The notes below the pieces were generated by a model that saw only the letters and a list, made by a program, of their open reading frames with translations, ran no database searches and was not told the origin of the DNA. Positions 36,292-44,861 of a stretch of DNA of 49,138 nt are shown here, in pieces. Both the position numbers and the translations under genes were made by a program. This DNA is from Cellulosimicrobium funkei (GTDB lineage Bacteria > Actinomycetota > Actinomycetes > Actinomycetales > Cellulomonadaceae): positions 1-49,138 of the forward strand of contig NZ_JNBQ01000030.1 of NCBI RefSeq assembly GCF_001019615.1, written 5' to 3'. Every line of letters starts with the position of its first letter. The first letter of the stretch is position 1.

Positions 36292-36582
36292 TCAGAGCGA
36301 CGACACGATCTGCGCGGCGATCGTCACCGCGAAGAAGAGGATGATGAACGCCAGGTCGAGGCGCACCTGCCCCAGCGAGAGCGGCGGGATGAGACGGCGC
36401 AGCGCACGCAGGGGCGGGTCGGTCGCCGAGTAGATCACCTCGGCGACCACGAGCATGACGCCTCGTGGCCGCCAGTCGCGCGCGAAGAACTGCACCCAGT
36501 CGAACACGAGGCGACCGATGAGCAGCAGCAGGTAGAGCCAGAGCAGGAATCCGACGATCCCTGTGATGAGGTCCCAGATCAC
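36292..36582 (-). CDS. yggT: YggT family membrane protein
   Basis: A 96-residue YggT/YlmG protein with two membrane helices (about 5-27 and 72-94) joined by the conserved region VFDWVQFFARDWRPRGVMLVVAEVIYSATDPPLRALRRLIPPL. Homologs lie beside sepF and divIVA and affect division or chromosome/nucleoid organisation. A GTG start with CACAGT six bases upstream suggests its own leaderless message, which fits the terminator after sepF. Confidence 0.93.
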   Translation of the reverse strand: MIWDLITGIVGFLLWLYLLLLIGRLVFDWVQFFARDWRPRGVMLVVAEVIYSATDPPLRALRRLIPPLSLGQVRLDLAFIILFFAVTIAAQIVSSL

Positions 36583-36653
36583 GGGTCAACTGTGCCAGAC
36601 GTACGTCCCGCGTCCGGGCGCGGGACACGCACCTCCCGCGCGCGCAGCAGAAA

Positions 36654-36683
36654 AGGGACGGACGTGTCGCCACGTCCGTCCCT
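36654..36683 (-). terminator. Intrinsic terminator between sepF and yggT
   Basis: A perfect 13-bp stem (AGGGACGGACGTG against its inverse) with a four-base loop, followed on the minus strand by TTTT. It is the most canonical terminator in the window. Confidence 0.85.
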
Positions 36684-36736
36684 CTCTGCCGTGCGCGGGG
36701 CGCGTGCTCGGCGGGCGCGGCGCGCCCCGCACGTCG

Positions 36737-37222
36737 TCAGCTCTGGTTGTAGAACCCGGCGCGCCCCGGAGCCGGCGCGGCGGCCTGCTCCTCGCCGGTG
36801 ATCTCCACGTGCTCGGGCGAGAGCAGGAACACCTTGTTGGTGACGCGCTCGATGGCGCCGTGGAGCCCGAAGATCAGGCCCGCGGAGAAGTCGACCAGGC
36901 GCTTCGCGTCCGCGTCGTCCATGTCCGACAGGTTCATGATCACGGGCGTGCCACCGCGGAACGCCTCCCCGATCACGCGCGCGTCGTTGTAGGAGCGCGG
37001 GTGCACCGTCGTGATCCTGCGCAGCTCGGCGGCCGACATGCTCGTCTGCGGCACCTCGCGCGGTCCGAGCGCGCGGTGCAGCGGCGTCACCTGGGCCTGG
37101 TAGTCGTGCGACACGTCCGCCCCCGTCTCGTCGAGCTCGTCGACGTACTCGTCCTGCTCGTCCTCGCCGCGATCATCAGCGAGGCCCAGATACAGCATGG
37201 TCTTGCGCAGCGCTCCCGCCAT
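36737..37222 (-). CDS. sepF: Cell division protein SepF
   Basis: A 161-residue FtsZ-binding protein that tethers the Z-ring to the membrane, doing the job of FtsA in actinobacteria. The N-terminal amphipathic helix [16 protein letters not shown] is followed by an acidic linker. The globular domain [50 protein letters not shown] comes next, and a short tail ends in GFYNQS. Full length. A TAGCGT at 37282-37287 may be the -10 of its own promoter. Confidence 0.97.
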   Translation of the reverse strand: MAGALRKTMLYLGLADDRGEDEQDEYVDELDETGADVSHDYQAQVTPLHRALGPREVPQTSMSAAELRRITTVHPRSYNDARVIGEAFRGGTPVIMNLSDMDDADAKRLVDFSAGLIFGLHGAIERVTNKVFLLSPEHVEITGEEQAAAPAPGRAGFYNQS

Positions 37223-37281
37223 GGGCCTTGCTCCGTCCTCGATCGATCCGTCGGTCCACCGGCCGTCGGACCGGTGCGTTC

Positions 37282-37287
37282 ACGCTA
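37282..37287 (-). promoter_or_regulatory. Possible -10 for sepF
   Basis: TAGCGT (in GGTTAGCGTGAAC) on the minus strand, about 60 bases before the ATG. The -35 is poor. The 140 bases between pgeF and sepF contain no gene. Confidence 0.35.
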
Positions 37288-37362
37288 ACCGAGGGCGTCG
37301 GACGATCCGGGGACGACACGCCCGGGGTCCTCAACCTCACCCGGAGGTCGAGACCGGGGCGG

Positions 37363-38175
37363 TCACGCGGCGGAGAGCGCCACCAGCCCGGCGAAACGAC
37401 CGGTCGTCGTCCCTCCGCGCGCGGCGCGTCGGTGCGAGAAGAAGCGGTCGTCCTCGATCGTGCACACGTCGACGTGCACGACGTCCTCGACCCCCGCGGC
37501 GACGAGGTCGGCGACCACGCCCGCCGGCAGGTCGAGCGCGGGGGTGCCCCACGAGGTCGTGGACCGCGTGGCCGGCCGCGCGAGCGCGACGTCGTCGCGC
37601 ATCGTCGCGGGGACCTCGTAGCACCGGCCGCACGCGCTCGGCCCGACGACGGCCCGGACGTTACCGGTCCGGGCGCCTGCCGCGCGCAGCGCCTCGAGGA
37701 CCGCCGGGACGACGCCGTGCGCGAGCCCGCGCCGTCCGGCGTGCGCGACCCCGACGACACCCGCGTCGGCGTCCGCGAGGAGCACCGGCACGCAGTCGGC
37801 CACGAGCACGCCGAGCCCCACGCCCGGTGCGGTCGCGACGATCGCGTCGGCCTCGCCCACCGAGTCGACGGGCGCACCGTCCGCGTCCCGGGGCGGGGAG
37901 CCGAGCCGCACGACGTGCGTGCCGTGCACCTGGGAGGAGAAGGCGACCGGAGCCCCGAGCCACGCGGACGCGCGCGCACGGTTGCTCCGGACGCGCGTCG
38001 CGTCGTCGGTCACGTTGAGGCCGAGGTTGAGCGAGTCCCACGGTTCCGGTGAGACGCCACCCGTGCGGGTCGTGAAACCGGCGCGCACGCCGGGACCGAG
38101 ATCCACCTCGAGCACGACGGGAGGGGCGGCGTCGAGGACACCACCCCTCCCGTCGGACGCGGGTCGGGTGCTCAT
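37363..38175 (-). CDS. pgeF: Peptidoglycan editing factor PgeF (YfiH/YlmD, DUF152)
   Basis: A 270-residue laccase-fold protein that in E. coli removes muropeptides bearing L-Ser instead of L-Ala. The metal and active-site motifs are present: SSQVHGTHVV, VLVADCVPVLLADAD, GVAHAGRRGLAHG, then VGPSACGRCYEV and FFSHRRAARGG. It follows ftsZ by 27 bases in the common actinobacterial arrangement. Its ATG lies within a small hairpin formed after the ftsZ stop. Confidence 0.93.
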   Translation of the reverse strand: MSTRPASDGRGGVLDAAPPVVLEVDLGPGVRAGFTTRTGGVSPEPWDSLNLGLNVTDDATRVRSNRARASAWLGAPVAFSSQVHGTHVVRLGSPPRDADGAPVDSVGEADAIVATAPGVGLGVLVADCVPVLLADADAGVVGVAHAGRRGLAHGVVPAVLEALRAAGARTGNVRAVVGPSACGRCYEVPATMRDDVALARPATRSTTSWGTPALDLPAGVVADLVAAGVEDVVHVDVCTIEDDRFFSHRRAARGGTTTGRFAGLVALSAA

Positions 38176-38199
38176 CGGGACCGGTCCTGGGTCAGCACC
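38167..38199 (-). other. Intercistronic hairpin between ftsZ and pgeF
   Basis: GGTGCT pairs with AGCACC, and GGACCGGTCC is a palindrome inside. On the minus strand the structure begins three bases after the ftsZ stop and includes the pgeF start codon, so it may lower pgeF translation or protect the ftsZ message end. Confidence 0.4.
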
Positions 38200-38202
38200 G
38201 GG

Positions 38203-39546
38203 TCACTTGAGGAAGTCGGGGACGTCGAGCTCCTCGACCTTGCGGCGCGCGGGCTCCTCGTCGAAGATCCGCGGCGGCACCTCGACGCCCGCGTTCTGGC
38301 CGCCCGGCACCGCGTCGGCGTTCTGGTTCGCCGCGTCGCCCGAGCCGACCACCGTGAACGTCGGGGCGGGCGTCGGCTGGACCGGCACCGGGCCCGAGCC
38401 CCCGTCGAGCGTGACGGGCACGTCGTCGGCCTCCGGCTGGATCGGCACCACCGGGCGGGGCAGCGTGTGCGCGCCCGTCGTCGGCGCCGGTGCCGGCGGC
38501 ACCGGGCGCGCCGCCGGGACGACCGGGATCGCGCTCGTCGCCGGGCGCTGCGCCCCGGCCACCTGGCCGAGCGCGCGGGCGTCGCCGCGGACCTGCGGCG
38601 CCCCGCCGTCGAAGCCCGCGGCGATGACGGTGACGCGCACCTCGTCGCCGAGGGCGTCGTCGATCACGGCGCCGAAGATGATGTTCGCCTCCGTGTGGGC
38701 GGCCTCGTGGACCAGGCGCGCCGCCTCGTTGATCTCGAAGAGCCCGAGGTCGGAGCCGCCCTGGATCGACAGGAGCACGCCGTGGGCGCCGTCGATGCTG
38801 GCCTCCAGCAGGGGCGACGAGATCGCCATCTCGGCCGCCTGGACGGCGCGGTCGTCACCCCGCGCGTTGCCGATGCCCATGAGGGCGCTGCCGGCACCCT
38901 GCATCACCGACTTCACGTCGGCGAAGTCGAGGTTGATGAGGCCCGGCGTCGTGATGAGGTCCGTGATGCCCTGCACACCGGAGAGCAGCACCTGGTCGGC
39001 CTGGTGGAACGCCTGGAGCGCGCTGACGTTGCGGTCGGACATCGACAGGAGGCGGTCGTTGGGGATGACGATGAGGGTGTCGACCTCGTTGCGCAGGTTC
39101 TCGATGCCCTGGTCCGCCTGGACGGAGCGGCGGCGCCCCTCGAAGGTGAACGGCCGGGTCACGACACCGACGGTGAGCGCGCCGAGCGAGCGCGCGATCC
39201 GCGCGACGACGGGCGCGCCGCCCGTGCCGGTGCCACCGCCCTCGCCCGCGGTGACGAAGACCATGTCCGCGCCGCGCAGCACGTCCTCGATCTCCTCGGC
39301 GTGGTCCTCCGCGGCCTTCTTCCCGACCTCGGGGTCCGCGCCGGCGCCCAGCCCACGCGTCAGCTCGCGGCCGACGTCGAGCTTGACGTCGGCGTCCGAC
39401 ATGAGGAGCGCCTGCGCGTCCGTGTTGATGGCGATGAACTCGACGCCCTTGAGGCCGACCTCGATCATCCGGTTGACGGCGTTCACGCCCCCACCGCCGA
39501 TGCCGACCACCTTGATCACTGCTAGGTAGTTCTGCGGAGTTGCCAC
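38203..39546 (-). CDS. ftsZ: Cell division protein FtsZ
   Basis: A 447-residue tubulin-like GTPase forming the Z-ring. [16 protein letters not shown], the GTP loop [14 protein letters not shown] (about 99-112), [14 protein letters not shown] and the catalytic-loop residues [13 protein letters not shown] are intact. The globular part ends near residue 320. A variable Pro/Ala linker follows, and the C-terminal peptide ELDVPDFLK binds partners such as SepF and FtsW. GTG start with AGAGG upstream. It probably has its own promoter at about 39600 in addition to read-through from the mur genes. Confidence 0.98.
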   Translation of the reverse strand: MATPQNYLAVIKVVGIGGGGVNAVNRMIEVGLKGVEFIAINTDAQALLMSDADVKLDVGRELTRGLGAGADPEVGKKAAEDHAEEIEDVLRGADMVFVTAGEGGGTGTGGAPVVARIARSLGALTVGVVTRPFTFEGRRRSVQADQGIENLRNEVDTLIVIPNDRLLSMSDRNVSALQAFHQADQVLLSGVQGITDLITTPGLINLDFADVKSVMQGAGSALMGIGNARGDDRAVQAAEMAISSPLLEASIDGAHGVLLSIQGGSDLGLFEINEAARLVHEAAHTEANIIFGAVIDDALGDEVRVTVIAAGFDGGAPQVRGDARALGQVAGAQRPATSAIPVVPAARPVPPAPAPTTGAHTLPRPVVPIQPEADDVPVTLDGGSGPVPVQPTPAPTFTVVGSGDAANQNADAVPGGQNAGVEVPPRIFDEEPARRKVEELDVPDFLK

Positions 39547-39581
39547 GTCAATGCCTCTCGATCGGTCAGCCCTGAACCTTC

Positions 39582-39602
39582 ACCCTCAACTAGAGGGTTA
39601 TA
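39582..39602 (-). promoter_or_regulatory. ftsZ promoter -10 with abutting inverted repeat
   Basis: TATAAC at 39602-39597 (minus strand) is an excellent -10 in an unusually AT-rich patch. Overlapping its downstream end is ACCCTC-AACTA-GAGGGT (39582-39598), a 6-bp inverted repeat covering the expected start site. It may be an operator or a hairpin at the 5' end of the message. No clear -35. Confidence 0.5.
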
Positions 39603-39707
39603 GTTATGTCAGGTCGTTCATGGGTCGACCGTAGGTGTCGACGTGCCCATCATCAACGACCGCCTCGCGCGTGTCGGGTATCGCCGTCCACGGCGCTTCC
39701 GTGCTGC

Positions 39708-40763
39708 TCACCGCGTCACCGGCATCGTCGGCGCCGAGACGTCGTACAGCGTCACGCCCGCGTTCTCCGGGACCGCCCGCAGCGTCTGGAGGACGCGCAC
39801 CTTGAGCGCCGCCTCCTCCGAGCTCCCCCACTCCACCACGACGCCGTCCCGGAGCGTCATCCGGACCGCGTCGCGCGTCGGGGCCGAGACCTCGGCGACC
39901 TGCGCATGGAGATCCGCCGGCAGCGCGTTGAGGAGCACGAGCGCCGCGTCGAGCGCCTTCGCCCCGCGCTCGTCGAGCGGGGCCTCGATCTCGGGCAGGC
40001 CCTCGGGGACCGCGGGGTCGGTCCGGACCTGGACGCCGTCGGCGTCGAGGAGCGCGAACCCGCCGTCCACCGGGACGGCGACCACGGGCTCGCGCGACTC
40101 GAGCAGGACGCTCAGCCCGGTGGGCCAGGCACGGCGGATCTCGACGTCGCGGACGCCGTTGAGGGCCAGGACCCGCTCGCGCAGCGCGACCGTGTCGAGC
40201 CGCGGCAGCGGCACGCCGGCGGACTCCGCGACGACGCTCTCGACCTGCGCCGGGTCGATCACCGTGCCCTCGCCCGAGATCGTCACGTCCTCCGGGTCGA
40301 GCCCGAGCACCGAGGAGAAGAACGCGACCCACACGAGCGCGGCCACGACGAGGACGCCCGTCGTCCACCCCAGCACGCGGGTGCGCACCCGGTGCCGACG
40401 CATCGCGTCGCGCTCGGCCAGGCGCTCGGTCATCCCGTGCGACACCACGCCGACCGGGGCCGCCGGTGTCCCGCGCGGCGCGGTCGGCGTCCGGGCGCCG
40501 CCGCTCCCGCGCCCACCGCCGCTCCGCGGGCCCGTCGTCCGGCTCGCTCCGGGACGCTCGGCGGACGACGGCACGAGCTCGCGCCCGGACGGGGCCACCC
40601 GCCGGACCGGTCGCGTGGGCGTCTCCTCGGCCGGGGCCCGGGGAGCCGGCGTCGACGTCCGGGACCGCGACGCGCCCGGGGCCGGCGGCCGCGCGGCGCG
40701 CTCCCCCGCGACCGACCGGTCCGGTCGGGGTGCGGCGGGTCGGGGCCGGGGCGGCGGGCGCAT
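39708..40763 (-). CDS. ftsQ: Cell division protein FtsQ
   Basis: A 351-residue bitopic division protein of the FtsQBL complex. A proline/arginine-rich cytoplasmic region of about 125 residues, long for the family, is followed by a membrane helix ([24 protein letters not shown]). The POTRA domain comes next ([25 protein letters not shown], then [43 protein letters not shown]), and then a beta domain. Its ATG overlaps the murC stop by one base (TGATG). Confidence 0.95.
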   Translation of the reverse strand: MRPPPRPRPAAPRPDRSVAGERAARPPAPGASRSRTSTPAPRAPAEETPTRPVRRVAPSGRELVPSSAERPGASRTTGPRSGGGRGSGGARTPTAPRGTPAAPVGVVSHGMTERLAERDAMRRHRVRTRVLGWTTGVLVVAALVWVAFFSSVLGLDPEDVTISGEGTVIDPAQVESVVAESAGVPLPRLDTVALRERVLALNGVRDVEIRRAWPTGLSVLLESREPVVAVPVDGGFALLDADGVQVRTDPAVPEGLPEIEAPLDERGAKALDAALVLLNALPADLHAQVAEVSAPTRDAVRMTLRDGVVVEWGSSEEAALKVRVLQTLRAVPENAGVTLYDVSAPTMPVTR

Positions 40764-42241
40764 CAGGCCTCGCCCCCTCCGGAGGCCCCGCCGCCCACGG
40801 GCCGCTCGGCGATCCGCGCGAGGACGACCGTCCCCAGCTCCGTCACGTCGCCGGCGCCGACCGTGAGCACGAGGTCGCCCGGCCGCGCGGCGTCCGCGAC
40901 GCGGTGCGCGGCCTCGACCCGGTCCTCCACGGCCGCCACCACGACGTCGCGGGCGTCCATCAGGTCGGTGATCGTGTGCGCGCCCACCTCCGGGTCGGGG
41001 TCCTCCCGCGCCGCGTAGACACCCGTGACCACGACCTCGTCCGCGGCGCCCAGCGCCTCGGCGAACTCACGCGCGAACGTCGCGGTGCGCGAGTACAGGT
41101 GCGGCTGGAAGAGCACGAGCACCCGGCCGCCCGCGGCGACGGGTCGCGCGGCGGCCAGCAGCGCCGCGACCTCCGTCGGGTGGTGCGCGTAGTCGTCGAC
41201 GACGCGCACCCCGCCGGCCTCCCCGCGCGCCTCGAACCGGCGGCCGGTGCCGAGGAAGCCGTGCGCCGCGGCGACCGCCGCCGACGCGTCCACGCCGAGC
41301 ACGACCGCCGTCGCGACCGCAGCCGTGGCGTTGAGCACGTTGTGGTGGCCGGGCACGCGCAGCCGGAGCTCCAGCCCGTCGAGCGCCGACGTGCCGACGG
41401 CCCCCCTCAGCGACGCCCGCACGCCCGCACGCCCGTCGTCGGTCGTCGGGCGCACGTCCGACACGCGCACGTCCGCGTCGGTGGACGTGCCGTAGGTGAC
41501 GACCGCGCCCCCGCCCTCGGCGTGGGCGACCGCGAGCTCCCGGGCCCCCCGGTCGTCGGCGCACGCGACGAGCGTCCCGCCCGGGACGATCCGCGCCGCG
41601 AAGTCGACGAACGCCTGCTCGAAGGCCGCGCGCGATCCGTAGTGGTCGAGGTGGTCCGGCTCGACGTTCGTCACGACGGCGACGTCGGGCGCGTAGTTGA
41701 GGAACGAGCCGTCGGACTCGTCCGCCTCGGCCACGAGGACGTCCGACCCGAGGTGCCCCCCGGCGACGGGACCGTCCGCCGTGAGCACCGTGCCGCCGAT
41801 CGCGAACGACGGGTCGAGGCCCGCACCGCGCAGGACCGTCGCGATCATCGCGGACGTCGTCGTCTTGCCGTGCGCGCCGGCGACCGCGACCGAGCGGCCG
41901 CGCACCATGAGCGACGCGAGCGCCTGCGAGCGGTGCAGCACGCGCAGCCCCGCGGCACGCGCGGCGGAGAGCTCCGGGTTCGACTCGCGGACCGCGCTCG
42001 AGACCACCACGGTGTCGGCGCCCGCGACGTGGGCGGCGTCGTGGCCCGCCCAGACCCGCACGCCGTCGGCCCGGAGCGCGGCGAGCGTCTCGCTCTCGCG
42101 CGCGTCCGAGCCCTGCACCCGGACGCCGTGCGCGACCAGGAGCCGCGCGACCACGGACATGCCGGCGCCGCCGACCCCGACGAGGTGGACGGTGCCGAGC
42201 TCCTCGAGCGGGACCGGGACGGCTGCGCCGTGGTTCGTCAC
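40763..42241 (-). CDS. murC: UDP-N-acetylmuramate--L-alanine ligase MurC
   Basis: A 492-residue ATP-dependent ligase adding the first amino acid of the stem peptide. VHLVGVGGAGMSVVARLL is the N-domain UDP-binding loop. VAGAHGKTTTSAMIATV is the ATP loop, TNVEPDHLDHYG the central motif, and VVDDYAHHPTEV starts the C-domain region. The GTG overlaps the murG stop (GTGA). Confidence 0.97.
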   Translation of the reverse strand: MTNHGAAVPVPLEELGTVHLVGVGGAGMSVVARLLVAHGVRVQGSDARESETLAALRADGVRVWAGHDAAHVAGADTVVVSSAVRESNPELSAARAAGLRVLHRSQALASLMVRGRSVAVAGAHGKTTTSAMIATVLRGAGLDPSFAIGGTVLTADGPVAGGHLGSDVLVAEADESDGSFLNYAPDVAVVTNVEPDHLDHYGSRAAFEQAFVDFAARIVPGGTLVACADDRGARELAVAHAEGGGAVVTYGTSTDADVRVSDVRPTTDDGRAGVRASLRGAVGTSALDGLELRLRVPGHHNVLNATAAVATAVVLGVDASAAVAAAHGFLGTGRRFEARGEAGGVRVVDDYAHHPTEVAALLAAARPVAAGGRVLVLFQPHLYSRTATFAREFAEALGAADEVVVTGVYAAREDPDPEVGAHTITDLMDARDVVVAAVEDRVEAAHRVADAARPGDLVLTVGAGDVTELGTVVLARIAERPVGGGASGGGEA

Positions 42242-43389
42242 GAGCGTGCCCCGGTCCGGCCGGCGGCGACCGCCTCGGCGACGAGGTCGGCGACGCGCGC
42301 CGCGCCGTCGCGCACCCCCGCACCCGCCGCCGCGCGCGCCATCGCGTCGAGGCGCCCCGGGTCGCCGAGCAGCGCCGGGACCTCGCGCGCGACCCAGGCC
42401 GCGTCGAGCTGCGCGTCGTCGACGAGCAGGCCGCCGCCCGCGGCGACCACCGGGCCCGCGTTGAGCCGCTGCTCGCCGTTGCCGATCGGCAGCGGGACGT
42501 ACACGGCGGGGATCCCCAGCGCGGCGAGCTCGCCCACGGTCCCGGCGCCCGCACGGCACACGACCAGGTCCGCGACGGCGAGCGCGAGCTGCATCTCGGC
42601 GAGGTACTCGCGCACGTCGTACCGCGCACCGGGTCGGACCGCGACGGCGGCCGCGGCCGCGTCGCGGACGGCGGCGTCCTTCCCCTTGCCCGTCAGGTGG
42701 AGCACCTGCGCACCCGTGCCGAGGAGCGCGTCGGCCGCCCCGGAGACCGCCTCGTTGAGGCTCTGCGCACCGAGCGACCCGCCCGTGACGACGAGCGTGC
42801 GCCGGCCCGGGTCGAGCCCGAGCCGCGCCGCGGCGTCCGCACGCACGGCCATCACGTCGGCCGCGCGGGCGGCCACGAGGTCCTGGATCTCGCGGCGCAG
42901 CGGCAGGCCGGTCACCACGCCGCCCTTGAGCGGCGTGCCCTCGAACGTCACGCCGACGCGCGCGGCCCACCGGGCACCGAGCCGGTTGGCGAGCCCGGGG
43001 CGCGCGTTCTGCTCGTGGATCACCACCGGGACGTCACGACGGCGCGCGGCGAGGTAGGCGGGGGTCGAGACGTAGCCGCCGAAGCCCACGACGACGCGTG
43101 CGTCCGTCTCGTCGATCACGGCGCCCGCCGCGTCCACCGCCGACTTGAGCCGCCCCGGGAGGTTCACCCACTCGGCGCTCGGACGCCGAGGGAGCGGGAC
43201 GCGCGGCACGTGCCGCAGCGGGTAGCCGCGCGCGGGCACGAGGTCGTCCTCCAGCCCGCCCGCGACCCCGAGCGCGGTCACCACCACGCCGGGCTCACGC
43301 GCCCGCAGCTCGTCCGCCACCGCCAGGAGCGGGTTCACGTGCCCCGCCGTCCCGCCGCCTGCGAGCACCACCGAACCGATCGTCGTCAC
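42238..43389 (-). CDS. murG: UDP-GlcNAc transferase MurG (lipid II synthesis)
   Basis: A 383-residue GT28 glycosyltransferase that adds GlcNAc to lipid I on the cytoplasmic face. VLAGGGTAGHVNPLLAVADEL, VVGFGGYVSTPAYLAA, HEQNARPGLANR, VVTGGSLGAQSLNE and CRAGAGTVGELAALGIPAVYVPLP are the family signatures. GTG start with GAGG close upstream. A 104-base gap follows ftsW. Confidence 0.97.
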   Translation of the reverse strand: MTTIGSVVLAGGGTAGHVNPLLAVADELRAREPGVVVTALGVAGGLEDDLVPARGYPLRHVPRVPLPRRPSAEWVNLPGRLKSAVDAAGAVIDETDARVVVGFGGYVSTPAYLAARRRDVPVVIHEQNARPGLANRLGARWAARVGVTFEGTPLKGGVVTGLPLRREIQDLVAARAADVMAVRADAAARLGLDPGRRTLVVTGGSLGAQSLNEAVSGAADALLGTGAQVLHLTGKGKDAAVRDAAAAAVAVRPGARYDVREYLAEMQLALAVADLVVCRAGAGTVGELAALGIPAVYVPLPIGNGEQRLNAGPVVAAGGGLLVDDAQLDAAWVAREVPALLGDPGRLDAMARAAAGAGVRDGAARVADLVAEAVAAGRTGARS

Positions 43390-43477
43390 GTACCTCGTCG
43401 TCCTTCCCTGCGGCGGGTGCCGCGTCCTGGCTGTGGTCTGAAGCTGTCGGCCGCGCGTGGCCGGGCGTCGCCCGGTC

Positions 43478-43493
43478 CCCCCGCAGCCGGGGG
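43478..43493 (-). other. Hairpin at the ftsW-murG junction
   Basis: CCCCCG pairs with CGGGGG around CAGC, directly abutting the ftsW stop codon. It may attenuate or stabilise the message between ftsW and murG. Confidence 0.35.
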
Positions 43494-44849
43494 TCATCGC
43501 GCGCGGCGCCGGGGCCGCGCCGCCCGGCCGACGACCGCGAGCGAGCGCCGCACGACGCTCCCCCGCGCCGCCAGCGCCTCGGCCGCCCCGGGCTCCGTAC
43601 GAGCGAAGGAGATGAGCACGCCGAGCGCGGCCATGGTCATGATGAGCGCGGAGCCGCCCGCGGAGACGAGCGGTAGCGGGACGCCGATCACGGGGAGCAG
43701 ACCGATCACGACGCCGATGTTGATGAACGCCTGCCCGACGATCCAGCACGCGATCGCGGCGGTCGTGATCTTCACGAACGGGTCCGGGTGCCGCCGGACG
43801 ATCCGGCTCGTCGCCACGCCGACGATCACGAACAGGCCGAGGACGAGGAGCGTGCCGAGGAGCCCCAGCTCCTCGCCGATCACGGCGAAGATGAAGTCGT
43901 TGTGCGCCTCGGGCAGGTAGCTCCACTTCTCGCGGCTCGCCCCGAGACCGACGCCCGTGAGGCCGCCGGTGCCCAGCGCCCACTGCCCGTGCAGGGACTG
44001 GTAGCACTCGCCGAGCGTGTCCGTGCACTCGCGGTAGGTGGCCATGATGCGCCCCAGCCGGTCGCCGCCGGACTGGTTGAGGATGAAGACGTAGCCCACG
44101 ACGAACGCGGCGATGCCGGCACCGAGCGCGAGCAGTCGGCCGTCGGCGCCCGAGACGAAGAACGCTCCGGCGACGAGCGCCATGAGCACGAGGGCCGTGC
44201 CCAGGTCGTGTCCCGCCAGGACGAGCCCGATCACCAGCACGGCGACCGGCACGGCAGGGACGAGCACGTGGCGCCACTGTCCGAGCAGCCGCTGCTTGCG
44301 CCCGAGCACCGCGCCGAGCCACAGCGCGAGCGCGAGCTTGGCGACCTCCGACGGCTGCACGTCGAAGGCACCCAGGTCGATCCAGTTCGTGTTGCCGTTC
44401 ACGTTCTTCGCGAGCGGCGTGAAGATGAGGAGCTGCAGCGCCACGGCGGCGACCAGCGCGGGCCAGGCGAGGCGCCTGTACCACGCGACCGGGATCCGCG
44501 TGGCGATCAGGAGTACGGGCAGCCCGATGAGGACGAACTGGGCCTGCTTGGCGAACGCGTTGAACGGGGACTTGCCCGCGGCGATCTCCGTGACGGCGGA
44601 GCTGGAGAACACCATGACGAGCCCGATGATCGTCAGCAGCGCGGTCGCCCCGACGAGGAGGTAGTAGCTCGTCACGGTGCTGTTCCACTGTCCGAGCCAG
44701 GGCCGCTCGGCGGGGGCGGCGGTCGTGCGCGCGCGCGCCTCGCGGCCCGTCGCCGCCGTCGTCCGGCCTCGCGTCGTGCTGCGGCCCGCGCCCGTGCGAG
44801 GGGTCGTGCGCGCCGACGGTGCCCCTCGTCCGTTCGCGGTCTGTGTCAT
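43494..44849 (-). CDS. ftsW: Septal peptidoglycan glycosyltransferase FtsW (SEDS)
   Basis: A 451-residue SEDS polymerase that works with a class B penicillin-binding protein at the septum. A basic cytoplasmic N-terminus of about 50 residues precedes ten membrane helices. The key conserved patches are NGNTNWIDLGAFDVQPSEVAKLALALW, GHDLGTALVL, the long extracellular loop with YQSLHGQWALGTGGLTGVGLGASREKWSYLPEAHNDFIFAVIGEELGL, and the late PLPLVSAGGSALI. A basic C-tail follows. It lies 12 bases after murD. Confidence 0.96.
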   Translation of the reverse strand: MTQTANGRGAPSARTTPRTGAGRSTTRGRTTAATGREARARTTAAPAERPWLGQWNSTVTSYYLLVGATALLTIIGLVMVFSSSAVTEIAAGKSPFNAFAKQAQFVLIGLPVLLIATRIPVAWYRRLAWPALVAAVALQLLIFTPLAKNVNGNTNWIDLGAFDVQPSEVAKLALALWLGAVLGRKQRLLGQWRHVLVPAVPVAVLVIGLVLAGHDLGTALVLMALVAGAFFVSGADGRLLALGAGIAAFVVGYVFILNQSGGDRLGRIMATYRECTDTLGECYQSLHGQWALGTGGLTGVGLGASREKWSYLPEAHNDFIFAVIGEELGLLGTLLVLGLFVIVGVATSRIVRRHPDPFVKITTAAIACWIVGQAFINIGVVIGLLPVIGVPLPLVSAGGSALIMTMAALGVLISFARTEPGAAEALAARGSVVRRSLAVVGRAARPRRRAR

Positions 44850-44861
44850 GGCCGGACCGGC

